From Streptomyces sp. NRRL F-5727 (GTDB taxonomy: Bacteria > Actinomycetota > Actinomycetes > Streptomycetales > Streptomycetaceae): a DNA stretch of 64,000 nt. The translations under genes were made by a program, and so were the position numbers. This document shows positions 32,136 through 40,242 of the stretch, piece after piece; the first letter of the stretch is position 1, and every line of letters starts with the position of its first letter. The notes beneath the pieces were generated by a model. It was not told where the DNA came from, ran no database searches, and saw nothing but the letters and a program-made list of their open reading frames with translations. The stretch covers positions 26,096 through 90,095 of the forward strand of contig NZ_JOGX01000032.1 of NCBI RefSeq assembly GCF_000719555.1. The letters run 5' to 3'.

Positions 32136-33028
32136 TCTACGGGCTGACGGCTCTCATGAACGCGCCGCTCCGGAAGGGCGCCACCGTCGTCGTCCTGCCC
32201 CGCTTCGAGCTCGACACCTTCCTCGGCGCCCTCCAGAAGCACCGCATCAACGGCCTGTACGTGGCTCCGCCGATCGTGCTCGCGCTCGCCAAGCACCCGG
32301 CCGTCGCCGACTACGACCTGTCCTCGCTGGAGTACATCGTCTCGGCCGCCGCCCCGCTCGACGCGGCGCTCGCCGAGGCGTGCTCGGCGCGGCTGGGGCT
32401 GCCGCCGGTGCGGCAGGCGTACGGGATGACCGAGCTGTCGCCGGGCACCCACGTCACCCCGCTCACCGTGCCGAACCCGCCGCCCGGCACCGTCGGGAAG
32501 CTGCTGCCCTCCACCGAGATGCGGATCCTGTCGCTCGACGACCCGTCGAAGGACGCGGCGCCGGGGGAGGAGGGCGAGATCGCCATCCGGGGGCCGCAGG
32601 TCATGAAGGGGTACCTGGGGCGGCCCGAGGCGACCGCCGCGATGATCGACGCCGACGGATGGGTGCACACCGGCGACATCGGGCGCGTCGACGCCGACGG
32701 CTGGCTGTACGTCGTCGACCGGGTGAAGGAGCTCATCAAGTACAAGGGTTTCCAGGTCGCCCCGGCCGAGCTGGAGGCCCTGCTCCTCACCCACGAGGGC
32801 GTCGCCGACGCCGCCGTCATCGGGGTGACGGACGCCGACGGGACGGAGGTGCCGAAGGCGTTCGTGGTGCGCCAGCCGTCCGCGCCCGGGCTGACCGCCG
32901 AGGAGGTCATGGCCCATGTGGCCGCCCGGGTCGCCCCGTACAAGAAGGTCCGGGCCGTCGAGTTCGTCGACGCGGTGCCCCGGGCCGCCTCCGGAAAGAT
33001 CCTGCGCCGCGAGCTGCGAGAGAGCTGA
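32099..33028 (+). pseudogene. 3' part of acyl-CoA synthetase / 4-coumarate-CoA ligase-like gene, cut by prophage
   Basis: A 309-residue C-terminal fragment of an ANL-superfamily ligase. After ten foreign residues it picks up at HIYGLTALMNAPLRKGATVV and continues with the adenylation motifs YGMTELSPGTH, the GYLGRPEATAAMIDADGWVHTGDIG hinge region, and the catalytic lysine motif PRAASGKILRRELRES at the end. About 200 N-terminal residues, including the P-loop-like AMP-binding motif, should lie beyond attL. The fragment keeps translation signals from the phage side, so it might be made, but without the missing half it should not be an active ligase. It is followed after 9 bp by an enoyl-CoA hydratase gene. 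Confidence 0.88.
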
Positions 33029-33037
33029 GGACCCTCC

Positions 33038-33766
33038 ATGACCCTGGTCGCCGTCACCGAGGAGCGGGGGATCGCCACCCTCGCCCTCGACTCCCCGGAC
33101 ACCCGCAACGCCCTGTCGGCCGCGCTCGTCGCCGAACTCGGCGAGGCGCTGGCGGCGGCCGGGAAGGACCCCGCCGTGCGGGCGGTGGTGCTCACCCACA
33201 CGGGCACCACGTTCAGCGCGGGCGCGGACCTGAAGGCGCCGCCGAGCCCGTACGCCTTCGTCGACCTGCTCCGGCAGATAGTGGAGCTTCCCAAACCGGT
33301 CGTCGGGCACGTCACGGCCGGCGGCCGGGCCCGCGCCGGCGGCCTCGGGCTGCTGGGCGCCTGCGACATCGTGGTGGCGGGGGAGGGGGCGGACTTCGCG
33401 CTCACCGAGGTACGCATCGGGGTGGCGCCGGCAGTGATCTCACTGACCCTGCTGCCGCGCCTGGAGCCCAGGGCGGCGGCCCGCCACTACCTGACGGGCG
33501 AGCGGTTCGGCGTCCCCGAGGCGCGGGCCATGGGCCTCGTCACGGCCGGCGACGAGGAACTCGGCGCCGTCCTGGACGGTCTGCGGGCGGGCTCGCCGCA
33601 GGGGCTGCGCGAGTCGAAGCGGCTGGTCACCGCTAGAGTCCTGGAGACCTTCGAGCGCGACGCGGAGGAACTCGTGCAGAGATCGGCCACGCTCTTCGCC
33701 TCCGCCGAGGCGCGCGAGGGCATGACGGCCTTCCTCGAACGACGGGACCCCGAATGGCGGCTGTGA
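33038..33766 (+). CDS. Enoyl-CoA hydratase/isomerase family protein
   Basis: A 242-residue crotonase-fold protein: GTTFSAGADLKAPPSPYAFV provides the first oxyanion-hole segment and GGRARAGGLGLLGACDIVVA the second, followed by ADFALTEVRIGVAPAVISLT with the catalytic-side Glu. It lies 9 bp after the ligase fragment, so the uninterrupted operon would have activated and hydrated an acyl or cinnamoyl-type substrate. The following TetR gene overlaps its end by 13 nt. Confidence 0.85.
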   Translation: MTLVAVTEERGIATLALDSPDTRNALSAALVAELGEALAAAGKDPAVRAVVLTHTGTTFSAGADLKAPPSPYAFVDLLRQIVELPKPVVGHVTAGGRARAGGLGLLGACDIVVAGEGADFALTEVRIGVAPAVISLTLLPRLEPRAAARHYLTGERFGVPEARAMGLVTAGDEELGAVLDGLRAGSPQGLRESKRLVTARVLETFERDAEELVQRSATLFASAEAREGMTAFLERRDPEWRL

Positions 33767-34374
33767 CCGCGCCCCGGCAGGACGGACCCTCGGCGTCCGA
33801 CCGGAGCCCCAAGCAGGACCGGAGCCGCGCCACCCGGCAGCGGCTCCTGGAGGCCGCCGTGGCCTGCCTCGCCGAGTACGGCTGGGCAGGCTCCACGGTG
33901 GCCGTGGTCGCCGAGCGGGCGGGGGTGTCGCGGGGCGCCGCCCAGCACCACTTCCCGACCCGCGAGGACCTGTTCACGGCGGCGGTCGAGTACGTCGCGG
34001 AGGAGCGCTCGCAGGCGCTGCGGGCGCTGCCCACCGACGACCGGGCGCAGACCGTCGCCGCGCTGATCGGCCTCTTCACCGGGCCCCTCTTCCGGGCCGC
34101 GCTCCAGCTGTGGGTGGCGGCCGCTCACGAGGACCAGCTCCGCGACCGGGTGGCGGAGCTGGAGGCCCGGGTGGGCCGCGAGTCGCACCGGATCGCCGTC
34201 GAGCTGCTCGGTGCCGACGAGTCGCGGCCCGGGGTGCGGGAGACCGTCCAGGGCCTCCTCGACATGGGCCGCGGCCTCGGCCTGGCCACCCTCCTCAGCG
34301 ACGACACGACCCGCCGCGACCGGGTGGTCGCCCAGTGGGCCCGGCTGATCGACGGGGCCCTGGCCGACGCGTAG
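33754..34374 (+). CDS. TetR-family regulator
   Basis: A 206-residue TetR protein. The N-terminal HTH is STVAVVAERAGVSRGAAQHH followed by FPTREDLFTAAVEYVAEERS. The C-terminal region is a helical ligand domain. It overlaps the hydratase gene by 13 bp and probably controls the ligase/hydratase operon in response to an acyl-CoA ligand. The regulator would still be made after prophage insertion because its transcript lies downstream of attR. Confidence 0.85.
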   Translation: MAAVTAPRQDGPSASDRSPKQDRSRATRQRLLEAAVACLAEYGWAGSTVAVVAERAGVSRGAAQHHFPTREDLFTAAVEYVAEERSQALRALPTDDRAQTVAALIGLFTGPLFRAALQLWVAAAHEDQLRDRVAELEARVGRESHRIAVELLGADESRPGVRETVQGLLDMGRGLGLATLLSDDTTRRDRVVAQWARLIDGALADA

Positions 34375-34422
34375 CCCGTCCGCCGGCCTTTCGGCGGTCC
34401 TCCCGCCGGTGCCTTCTCGGGC

Positions 34423-35394
34423 TCAGCGCACGCCGAAGCGGTCCGCCCAGGCGGTGACGTCGGCCGTCGTCGCGTTGCCGCCGCAGACGACCAGGCCCAG
34501 CCGGGCGCCGGGGCCGACCCGGTCGAGGACCGTGCGGGCCGCCGGGAGGAGGCAGCCGGCGGCGGGCTCCGCCCAGACCTTGGCGTGTTCGGCGAGGTCG
34601 AGGGTGCCGCGGACGGCCTCCGCGTCGGACACCGTGATCACGTCCTCGACCAGCGCGGCCACGTGCGCGTGGGTGAGCGCCGAGACCGTGGGGGCGCTCA
34701 GCGTGCTGACCACCGAGGTCAGCTCGACCGGCACCGGGCCGCCCGCGGCCAGCGCCGCCGTCATGGCGTCCGCGCCGACGGTCTCCACGCCCCAGATCCG
34801 CACGCCGGGGCGGCGGGCCCGCAGCGCGGTGGCGACGCCGGAGACCAGCGCCCCGCCGCCGATGCTGACGAGGACGTCGGTGAGCTCCCCGGCGTCCTCG
34901 GCCATCTCCAGGCCGACGGTGCCCTGGGCGGCGACGACAAGCGGGTCGTCGAAGGGGTGGACGAGGGTGAGGCCCCCGTCGCACAGCTCCTCCATGAGGG
35001 CGAAGGCTTCCTTCATGGTGTCGGCGACGCGCACCTCGGCCCCGGCGGCCCGGGCCCGGTCGACGGCGCGGGCGGGCGCGGACCGGGGCATGACGACGGT
35101 GGCGCGGACGCCGAGCGCGCCGGCCATGACGGCGACCCCGATGCCGTGGTTGCCGCCGCTGACGGCGACGACGCCCGCCTCGCGCTCGGCGGGGCCGAGC
35201 GCGAGGAGCTTGGCGGCGGCCCCGCGGGCCTTGAACGAGCCGGTGCGCTGGAGCAGTTCCAGCTTGACGGTGACGTCGGCGCCGAGCAGTTCGGTCAGGC
35301 CGGGGCTGGGGAGGGTCGGGGTCCGTACGACGTGTCCGGTGAGGCGTTCGGCTGCGGCTTCGACGTCCGCGACGGTGATCAGCACGCCGTCCAC
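34423..35394 (-). CDS. Threonine/serine dehydratase-like PLP enzyme
   Basis: A 323-residue fold-type II PLP enzyme. The Schiff-base lysine motif is LELLQRTGSFKARGAAAKLL (lysine near residue 54) and the phosphate-binding loop is SIGGGALVSGVATAL. Length and motifs match threonine/serine deaminase and related amino-acid racemase proteins. It is convergent with the TetR gene across a short hairpin-containing gap and lies head-to-tail with a secreted peptidase gene, so a shared function is not evident. Substrate cannot be assigned from sequence. Confidence 0.75.
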   Translation of the reverse strand: MDGVLITVADVEAAAERLTGHVVRTPTLPSPGLTELLGADVTVKLELLQRTGSFKARGAAAKLLALGPAEREAGVVAVSGGNHGIGVAVMAGALGVRATVVMPRSAPARAVDRARAAGAEVRVADTMKEAFALMEELCDGGLTLVHPFDDPLVVAAQGTVGLEMAEDAGELTDVLVSIGGGALVSGVATALRARRPGVRIWGVETVGADAMTAALAAGGPVPVELTSVVSTLSAPTVSALTHAHVAALVEDVITVSDAEAVRGTLDLAEHAKVWAEPAAGCLLPAARTVLDRVGPGARLGLVVCGGNATTADVTAWADRFGVR

Positions 35395-35424
35395 TGTGCC
35401 GTACGCCTCCGCTCCGGCGACAGG

Positions 35425-36474
35425 TCAGACGCCCGGGATCTCCCGCGCCCGGAAGGCGTCCCGCACGGCCGCGGCGGCCTGGGTGCCGTACATGCTCTGC
35501 GCGGTGGCGATCGTGGTCCGGGCGGCGGCCTCGAAGCTGGTGTCGGGCGCGAAGCCGAACTGGGCGTTGACGATGATCCGGTCGGCGGTGCGGGCGCCGA
35601 GGGCCTTGCGGATGTCGAAGAGGGCGCGGGACCAGATCTCGCCGTCCGCGTGGACCTCGCCCTCGCGGTCGGCGTAGGTCTTGGTGCCGTCGAGGCGGCG
35701 CAGGCAGTGCGGGGCGGCGCTGTAGCCGGTGGCGTCCCAGTCGGCGACGCACGCCTCGTCGGCCTTCATCGGCCAGCCGTACTTGGCGACGGCGTGGTTG
35801 CCGACGGCGACGGCGAGGTAGTCGCCGAACGCCTCGCCGATGGAGCCGGCCTCGACGGAGGTGCCGAAGCCGGGGACCTGGGCGTGGTGCACGGCGTGGC
35901 CGTACTCGTGGAGGATCACCTCGGCGTCCTCGGCGTCGTCCACACCGCCCTTGCCGAAGCGGATCTCGGCCTTCTTGTCGGTGAAGTAGGAGTTGTCGGC
36001 GCCCCACTGGTTGAGGCGGACGGGCTGGACGCGGTCGTTGGCGCCGGGCAGTTCGGTGCCGAAGCCGAGGCTCTGCAGGTACTCCTGGCCCTCGTTGACC
36101 CAGAAGTACGCCATGACCTGCTCGAACTCGTCGTCGGAGCGGTCGTACGAGGTGGCCAGGGCGACCTTCGCCGGGTTGCCGGTCTCGGAGCGGACGGCGG
36201 CCCACTTCCCGGAGAGGCCGCCGCTCGCGTCGAGGTTGCGGAGGGTGGCGAGGGCGTAGGCGGAGGCGGGCACGTCGGTCACCGCGTCCTTGTGGTCGGC
36301 GAGCGACTGGTCGCCGGTGGCCTGGACGGGGTTGACCATGAAGACCCGGGCCTGCGGCGCGGGCGCGGGGGCGGCGGCGCCGGCCGTGGCCGCGGGGGTC
36401 AGCGAGGCGGCGGCCAGGGTGACGACGGCGGCGGCCAGGAGGCGGCGGGTGGTGCGGCGGGCGGTCATGGACAT
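35425..36474 (-). CDS. Secreted zinc metallopeptidase (fungalysin/M4-like)
   Basis: A 349-residue exported protein. The first 35 residues form a Sec signal peptide (RRLLAAAVVTLAAASLTPAA) probably cleaved after ATAGA. The gluzincin motif is HEYGHAVHH (H189, E190, H193) and the third ligand region is EAGSIGEAFGDYLAVA (E214), as in M36/M4 peptidases. It lacks the long propeptide typical of thermolysin, so maturation may differ. Secretion and neighbours suggest extracellular protein degradation. Confidence 0.8.
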   Translation of the reverse strand: MSMTARRTTRRLLAAAVVTLAAASLTPAATAGAAAPAPAPQARVFMVNPVQATGDQSLADHKDAVTDVPASAYALATLRNLDASGGLSGKWAAVRSETGNPAKVALATSYDRSDDEFEQVMAYFWVNEGQEYLQSLGFGTELPGANDRVQPVRLNQWGADNSYFTDKKAEIRFGKGGVDDAEDAEVILHEYGHAVHHAQVPGFGTSVEAGSIGEAFGDYLAVAVGNHAVAKYGWPMKADEACVADWDATGYSAAPHCLRRLDGTKTYADREGEVHADGEIWSRALFDIRKALGARTADRIIVNAQFGFAPDTSFEAAARTTIATAQSMYGTQAAAAVRDAFRAREIPGV

Positions 36475-36635
36475 CCTCCTGCGCGGGGACGCGGCGACGA
36501 GACGATTGGCATGCGCGTGACATGCAAGGCGGCGATCTTCGCGTACCGGCCGCCCCCGCGGCCAGCCCCCGGCCCCCTCGATCCACTGTGACGCGGGCCA
36601 CAGGCGAACCGGCCTCGCCGCAGTACGCTGGTCGC

Positions 36636-36710
36636 ATGCCTACGCTCGTACGCCGCCGTCACGTGGACTTCGTCCGCGTCACGAGCATGAGCTGTCGCCG
36701 CGCCGCCTGA
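36636..36710 (+). CDS. Putative Cys-type leader peptide
   Basis: A 24-codon frame MPTLVRRRHVDFVRVTSMSC RRAA. The RRHVDxxRVxSxxC pattern is that of the short leader peptides annotated upstream of many actinobacterial genes, often with Cys codons for attenuation. A TACGCT -10-like hexamer lies 8 bp before the ATG, so the message may be nearly leaderless. The oxygenase gene starts 121 bp downstream, so translation of this peptide could control it. Confidence 0.55.
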   Translation: MPTLVRRRHVDFVRVTSMSCRRAA

Positions 36711-36831
36711 CCCGAGGGGCACCACCAGCCCGCCCCGCAGGGTCCCCCCACCGACCCCTGTCGACCGGCACCCGCGGCCCCCGCCCCACCCCGGCGGCCG
36801 CCCCGGGACCCGTACACCCGCGGACGCATCC

Positions 36832-37887
36832 ATGAGCCTCAGCGCACCCACCGTCGCCCCCTCCGTCTCGTACGCCTCGCAGCTCCCCATCGTCGACCTC
36901 TCCGCCGCCGACCGCGGCCCGCACGCCCGCCGGCTGCTCCACGCCCAGCTGCACTCCGCCGCCCACGACGTCGGCTTCTTCCAGCTCGTCGGACACGGCG
37001 TGACCGAGGCCGAGACCCGGGCCCTCACCGACGCCATGCACGCCTTCTTCGCCCTCCCCGAGGCCGACCGGCGCGCCGTCGACAACCTCAACTCCCCGCA
37101 CTTCCGCGGCTACACCCGGGTCGGCGACGAGCGGACCGGCGGCGCCCGCGACTGGCGCGACCAGCTCGACATCGGCGCCGAGCGGCCCGCCCGCGCCCCC
37201 GCGCCCTGGGAGCCCCCGTACTGGTGGCTGCAGGGCCCCAACCAGTGGCCGGAGGCCCTGCCCGAGCTGCGCACCGCCGCCCTGCACTGGATCGACCGGC
37301 TGAGCGGCGTCGCCGAGAAGCTGCTGCGCGAACTGCTCGCCTCGATCGGCGCCCGCGAGGACTTCTACGCCGACATCTTCGGGCCCCGCGCCCACCCGCA
37401 CCTCAAGCTGGTGCGCTACCCCGGCAGCAGCGGCGACGGCGACGACCAGGGCGTCGGCGCCCACAAGGACTACGGCTTCCTGACCCTGCTGCTCCAGGAC
37501 CAGGTCGGCGGGCTCCAGGTGCAGCGGGAGGACGGGAACTTCCACGACGTGCCGCCGCTGCCCGGCGCCTTCGTCGTCAACCTCGGCGAACTCCTCGAAG
37601 TCGCCACCGACGGCTACCTGGTCGCCACCAACCACCGGGTGGTCTCCCCGCCCGGCGCGACGGAACGGTACTCCGTCCCGTTCTTCTACAACCCGCGGCT
37701 CGACGCCCGGATCGCCCCGCTCGACTTCCCGTACGCCGACCGGGCGCCGGGCGTGACGGTCGACCCGGCGAACCCGCTCTACGCCGAGTACGGCCGCAAC
37801 GAGCTGAAGGGGAAGGTCCGCGCGCACCCGCTGGTCGCGGCGCGCCACCACGCGGACCTCCTCCTCCGCCGGGACCAGCCGCTCTAG
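36832..37887 (+). CDS. Isopenicillin-N-synthase-like 2OG-Fe(II) oxygenase
   Basis: A 351-residue non-heme iron dioxygenase. The DIOX_N-like start LPIVDLSAADRGPHARRLLH is followed by HDVGFFQLVGHGV. The facial triad is H211, D213 (GAHKDYGF) and H268 (TNHRVVSP), and R279 with RYSVPFF binds 2-oxoglutarate. The length and NLGELLEVATDGY match the family, which includes IPNS-like and gibberellin/ACC-type enzymes; the substrate is unknown. A leader-type peptide lies upstream. The cluster context shows no biosynthetic genes. Confidence 0.82.
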   Translation: MSLSAPTVAPSVSYASQLPIVDLSAADRGPHARRLLHAQLHSAAHDVGFFQLVGHGVTEAETRALTDAMHAFFALPEADRRAVDNLNSPHFRGYTRVGDERTGGARDWRDQLDIGAERPARAPAPWEPPYWWLQGPNQWPEALPELRTAALHWIDRLSGVAEKLLRELLASIGAREDFYADIFGPRAHPHLKLVRYPGSSGDGDDQGVGAHKDYGFLTLLLQDQVGGLQVQREDGNFHDVPPLPGAFVVNLGELLEVATDGYLVATNHRVVSPPGATERYSVPFFYNPRLDARIAPLDFPYADRAPGVTVDPANPLYAEYGRNELKGKVRAHPLVAARHHADLLLRRDQPL

Positions 37888-37958
37888 CGGCTCCGCCCCG
37901 GGGTCAGCCGCTCCGGCGGTTTCCGGCCCCGGGACCAGCCGCTCCGGCGGCTCCGGGG

Positions 37959-39068
37959 TCAGCCGGCGATGTCCGCGATCTCGGAGTACCCCTCGATCTC
38001 ACGCAGGTCCCGCTGGCCGGGGCCCGTGTAGCGGGCCGACGGGCGGACCAGGCGGCCGGTGCGCTTCTGCTCCAGGATGTGCGCCGACCAGCCGGCCGTC
38101 CGGGCACAGGTGAACATCGACGTGAACATGTGCGCCGGGACCTCGGCGAAGTCCAGCACGATCGCCGCCCAGAACTCGACGTTCGTCGCCAGGACCCGGT
38201 CCGGGCGGCGGTTGTGCAGCTCCTCCAGGGCGGCCTTCTCCAGCGCGGCGGCCACCTCGTAGCGCGGCGCGTCCAGCTCCCGCGCGGTCCGGCGCAGCAC
38301 CCGGGCGCGCGGGTCCTCGGCGCGGTAGACGCGGTGCCCGAAGCCCATCAGGCGCTCGCCCTTGTCCAGGGCCTGCTTCACCCACGCGGTGGCGTCGCCC
38401 GTCCGCTCGATCTCCTCGATCATGCCGAGGACGCGGGACGGCGCGCCGCCGTGCAGCGGGCCGGACATGGCGCCGACGGCGCCGGAGAGGGAGGCGGCCA
38501 CGTCGGCGCCGGTGGAGGCGATGACGCGGGCGGTGAAGGTGGAGGCGTTCATGCCGTGCTCGGCGGCCGAGGTCCAGTAGGCGTCGACGGCCTTGACGTG
38601 CTTCGGGTCCGGCTCGCCGCGCCAGCGGATCATGAACCGCTCGACGACGGACTCGGCCTTGTCGATCTCGCTCTGCGGCACCATCGGCAGACCCTGGCCG
38701 CGCGCCGACTGGGCGACGTAGGAGAGGGCCATGACGGCGGCGCGGGCGAGGTCGTCGCGGGCCTGCTCGGCGGAGATGTCGAGGAGCGGTTTGAGACCCC
38801 ACACCGGGGCGAGCATGGCGAGCGCGGACTGCACGTCGACCCGGATGTCGCCGGAGTGGACCGGGATCGGGAAGGGCTCGGCGGCCGGCAGACCGGGGTT
38901 GAAGGCGCCGTCGACGAGCAGACCCCACACGTTGCCGAAGGAGACGTGGCCGACGAGGTCCTCGATGTCGACCCCGCGGTAGCGCAGGGCGCCGCCTTCC
39001 TTGTCGGGCTCGGCGATCTCGGTCTCGAACGCGACGACTCCTTCGAGGCCCGGTACGAAGTCGGACAT
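37959..39068 (-). CDS. Citrate synthase (second copy type)
   Basis: A 369-residue citrate synthase. Catalytic motifs are AEHGMNASTFTARV (first His), MGFGHRVYRAEDPRA (second His) and ATNVEFWAAIVLD near the catalytic Asp; GPLHGGAPSRVLGMI is the flexible domain signature. It is convergent with the oxygenase and divergent from pdxH. The length and sequence fit the short bacterial citrate synthase subgroup seen as a second copy in Streptomyces. Confidence 0.85.
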   Translation of the reverse strand: MSDFVPGLEGVVAFETEIAEPDKEGGALRYRGVDIEDLVGHVSFGNVWGLLVDGAFNPGLPAAEPFPIPVHSGDIRVDVQSALAMLAPVWGLKPLLDISAEQARDDLARAAVMALSYVAQSARGQGLPMVPQSEIDKAESVVERFMIRWRGEPDPKHVKAVDAYWTSAAEHGMNASTFTARVIASTGADVAASLSGAVGAMSGPLHGGAPSRVLGMIEEIERTGDATAWVKQALDKGERLMGFGHRVYRAEDPRARVLRRTARELDAPRYEVAAALEKAALEELHNRRPDRVLATNVEFWAAIVLDFAEVPAHMFTSMFTCARTAGWSAHILEQKRTGRLVRPSARYTGPGQRDLREIEGYSEIADIAG

Positions 39069-39264
39069 CAGGCGGCTCCCTCTATCGATGATCGATCAAC
39101 CTACGGTGGTCGCTGGTGGGACTGAACAGTCATCCAGCCGTTGAGTCTGTACGGTTCCGATGATGCGGGGAAGCGTGACATCCGGCACACTGCGCCGAAC
39201 CGGCGACGAAGGATTGGTGCCCCGCCGTGGCGGGCAGACTGGGGTGCTGCGGCAGGATGGCCCC

Positions 39265-39918
39265 GTGACCGACGCCCTGGACCCCGCCGCCATGCGCGAG
39301 CAGTACCGCACCAAGGAACTGACCGCGGCCGACCTCGCACCCGAACCGATGCAGCAGTTCGGGACCTGGTTCAAGGAGACCGCCGCCAGCCCGGCGATCC
39401 ACGAGCCGAACGCGATGATCGTCTCGACCGCGACCCCCGAGGGCCGCCCCTCGTCCCGCACGGTCCTGCTCAAGCACTACGACGACGCCGGCTTCGTCTT
39501 CTTCACCAACTACGGCTCCCGCAAGGGCACCGAGCTGGCCGCCAACCCGTACGTCTCGCTGCTCTTCCCGTGGCACCCGCTGGCCCGCCAGGTGATCGTC
39601 ACCGGCCGCGCCACCCGCACCGGCCGCGACGAGACCGCCGCCTACTTCCGCACCCGCCCGCACGGCTCCCAGCTGGGCGCCTGGGCGAGCGAGCAGTCGT
39701 CGGTCATCGCCTCCCGCGAGGAGCTGCTGGCCCGCTACGAGGAGCTGGCCGCCCGCTACCCGGACAGCGAACAGGTCCCGGTCCCGCCGCAGTGGGGCGG
39801 CTTCCGGGTCGTCCCGGAGACGGTCGAGTTCTGGCAGGGCCACGAGAACCGCCTCCACGACCGCCTGCGCTACGTCCGCGGCACGGACGGCTGGCGGGTG
39901 GAGCGCCTGGCTCCCTGA
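39265..39918 (+). CDS. pdxH: Pyridoxamine 5'-phosphate oxidase
   Basis: A 217-residue PNPOx. I chose the GTG start ([20 protein letters not shown]) behind AGGATGG; a longer frame upstream is arginine-rich and not conserved-like. Key segments are [60 protein letters not shown] and the C-terminal [17 protein letters not shown]. It oxidises PNP or PMP to PLP with FMN. It is divergent from citrate synthase with a 196-bp intergenic region. Confidence 0.9.
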   Translation: MTDALDPAAMREQYRTKELTAADLAPEPMQQFGTWFKETAASPAIHEPNAMIVSTATPEGRPSSRTVLLKHYDDAGFVFFTNYGSRKGTELAANPYVSLLFPWHPLARQVIVTGRATRTGRDETAAYFRTRPHGSQLGAWASEQSSVIASREELLARYEELAARYPDSEQVPVPPQWGGFRVVPETVEFWQGHENRLHDRLRYVRGTDGWRVERLAP

Positions 39919-39944
39919 GCCTCCTCGGCTCCGAGAACGCAGAC

Positions 39945-40145
39945 GACCCGTGGGCCTTTGGTCCCGTCCGCCTAGGTTCGGACGGGAGCCGGCCGGACTT
40001 ACCGGCGGCCCACGGGTCGGGTGACTGCTTGGGTTTCGGCAGCTGGCCTGCCGAGGTGCACATCGTGCGACGGCAGGCCCTAGCCCGCAGTCACCTCACG
40101 AGTCCGAAAAGAAACCATTTTTTCGGATCACCTCCTTTCGCGTGT
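39945..40145 (-). ncRNA. Predicted structured RNA downstream of a strong minus-strand promoter
   Basis: From a start near 40145 the minus-strand RNA would contain the 15-nt Shine-Dalgarno tract, a 12-codon frame and then three nested stems: GGTGACTGC/GCAGTCACC around CCTGCCG/CGGCAGG, then a 12-bp stem GACCCGTGGGCC/GGCCCACGGGTC enclosing CCCGTCCG/CGGACGGG. No gene occupies this 325-bp gap and both neighbours are convergent. I do not recognise it as a known Rfam family. The end is set by the last stem and is approximate. Confidence 0.5.
40080..40118 (-). CDS. 12-codon frame with extended Shine-Dalgarno
   Basis: ATG GTT TCT... encodes MVSFRTREVTAG then TAG. The upstream GAAAGGAGGTGATCC (40139-40125) is fully complementary to the 16S rRNA 3' end as I know it for Streptomyces. 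Spacing from GGAGG to ATG is about 12 nt, slightly long. Its stop falls between two stems of the downstream RNA, as in leader-peptide control elements; it may also be a decoy for ribosomes. Confidence 0.4.
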   Translation of the reverse strand: MVSFRTREVTAG

Positions 40146-40151
40146 ACCCAC

Positions 40152-40180
40152 ACCTTACGAACCCCCCGGAAGCGCGACAA
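40152..40180 (-). promoter_or_regulatory. HrdB-type promoter on the minus strand
   Basis: TTGTCG (40180-40175) and TAAGGT (40157-40152) separated by exactly 17 bp fit the streptomycete vegetative consensus TTGNCN-17-TANNNT. The start point should lie near 40145, six bases before the Shine-Dalgarno tract. Confidence 0.65.
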
Positions 40181-40242
40181 GCGATTTAATCCCCGGGATT
40201 GCTGGCGATTCCTCTGGGGATTCCTGAGGCCCCCGAGACGCC

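Noticed and set aside
40125..40139. Match to the 3' end of 16S rRNA as a possible rRNA remnant
   Set aside because: Only the 15-nt aSD part matches; flanking bases are not rRNA, and the position after a promoter fits a Shine-Dalgarno function on the minus strand.
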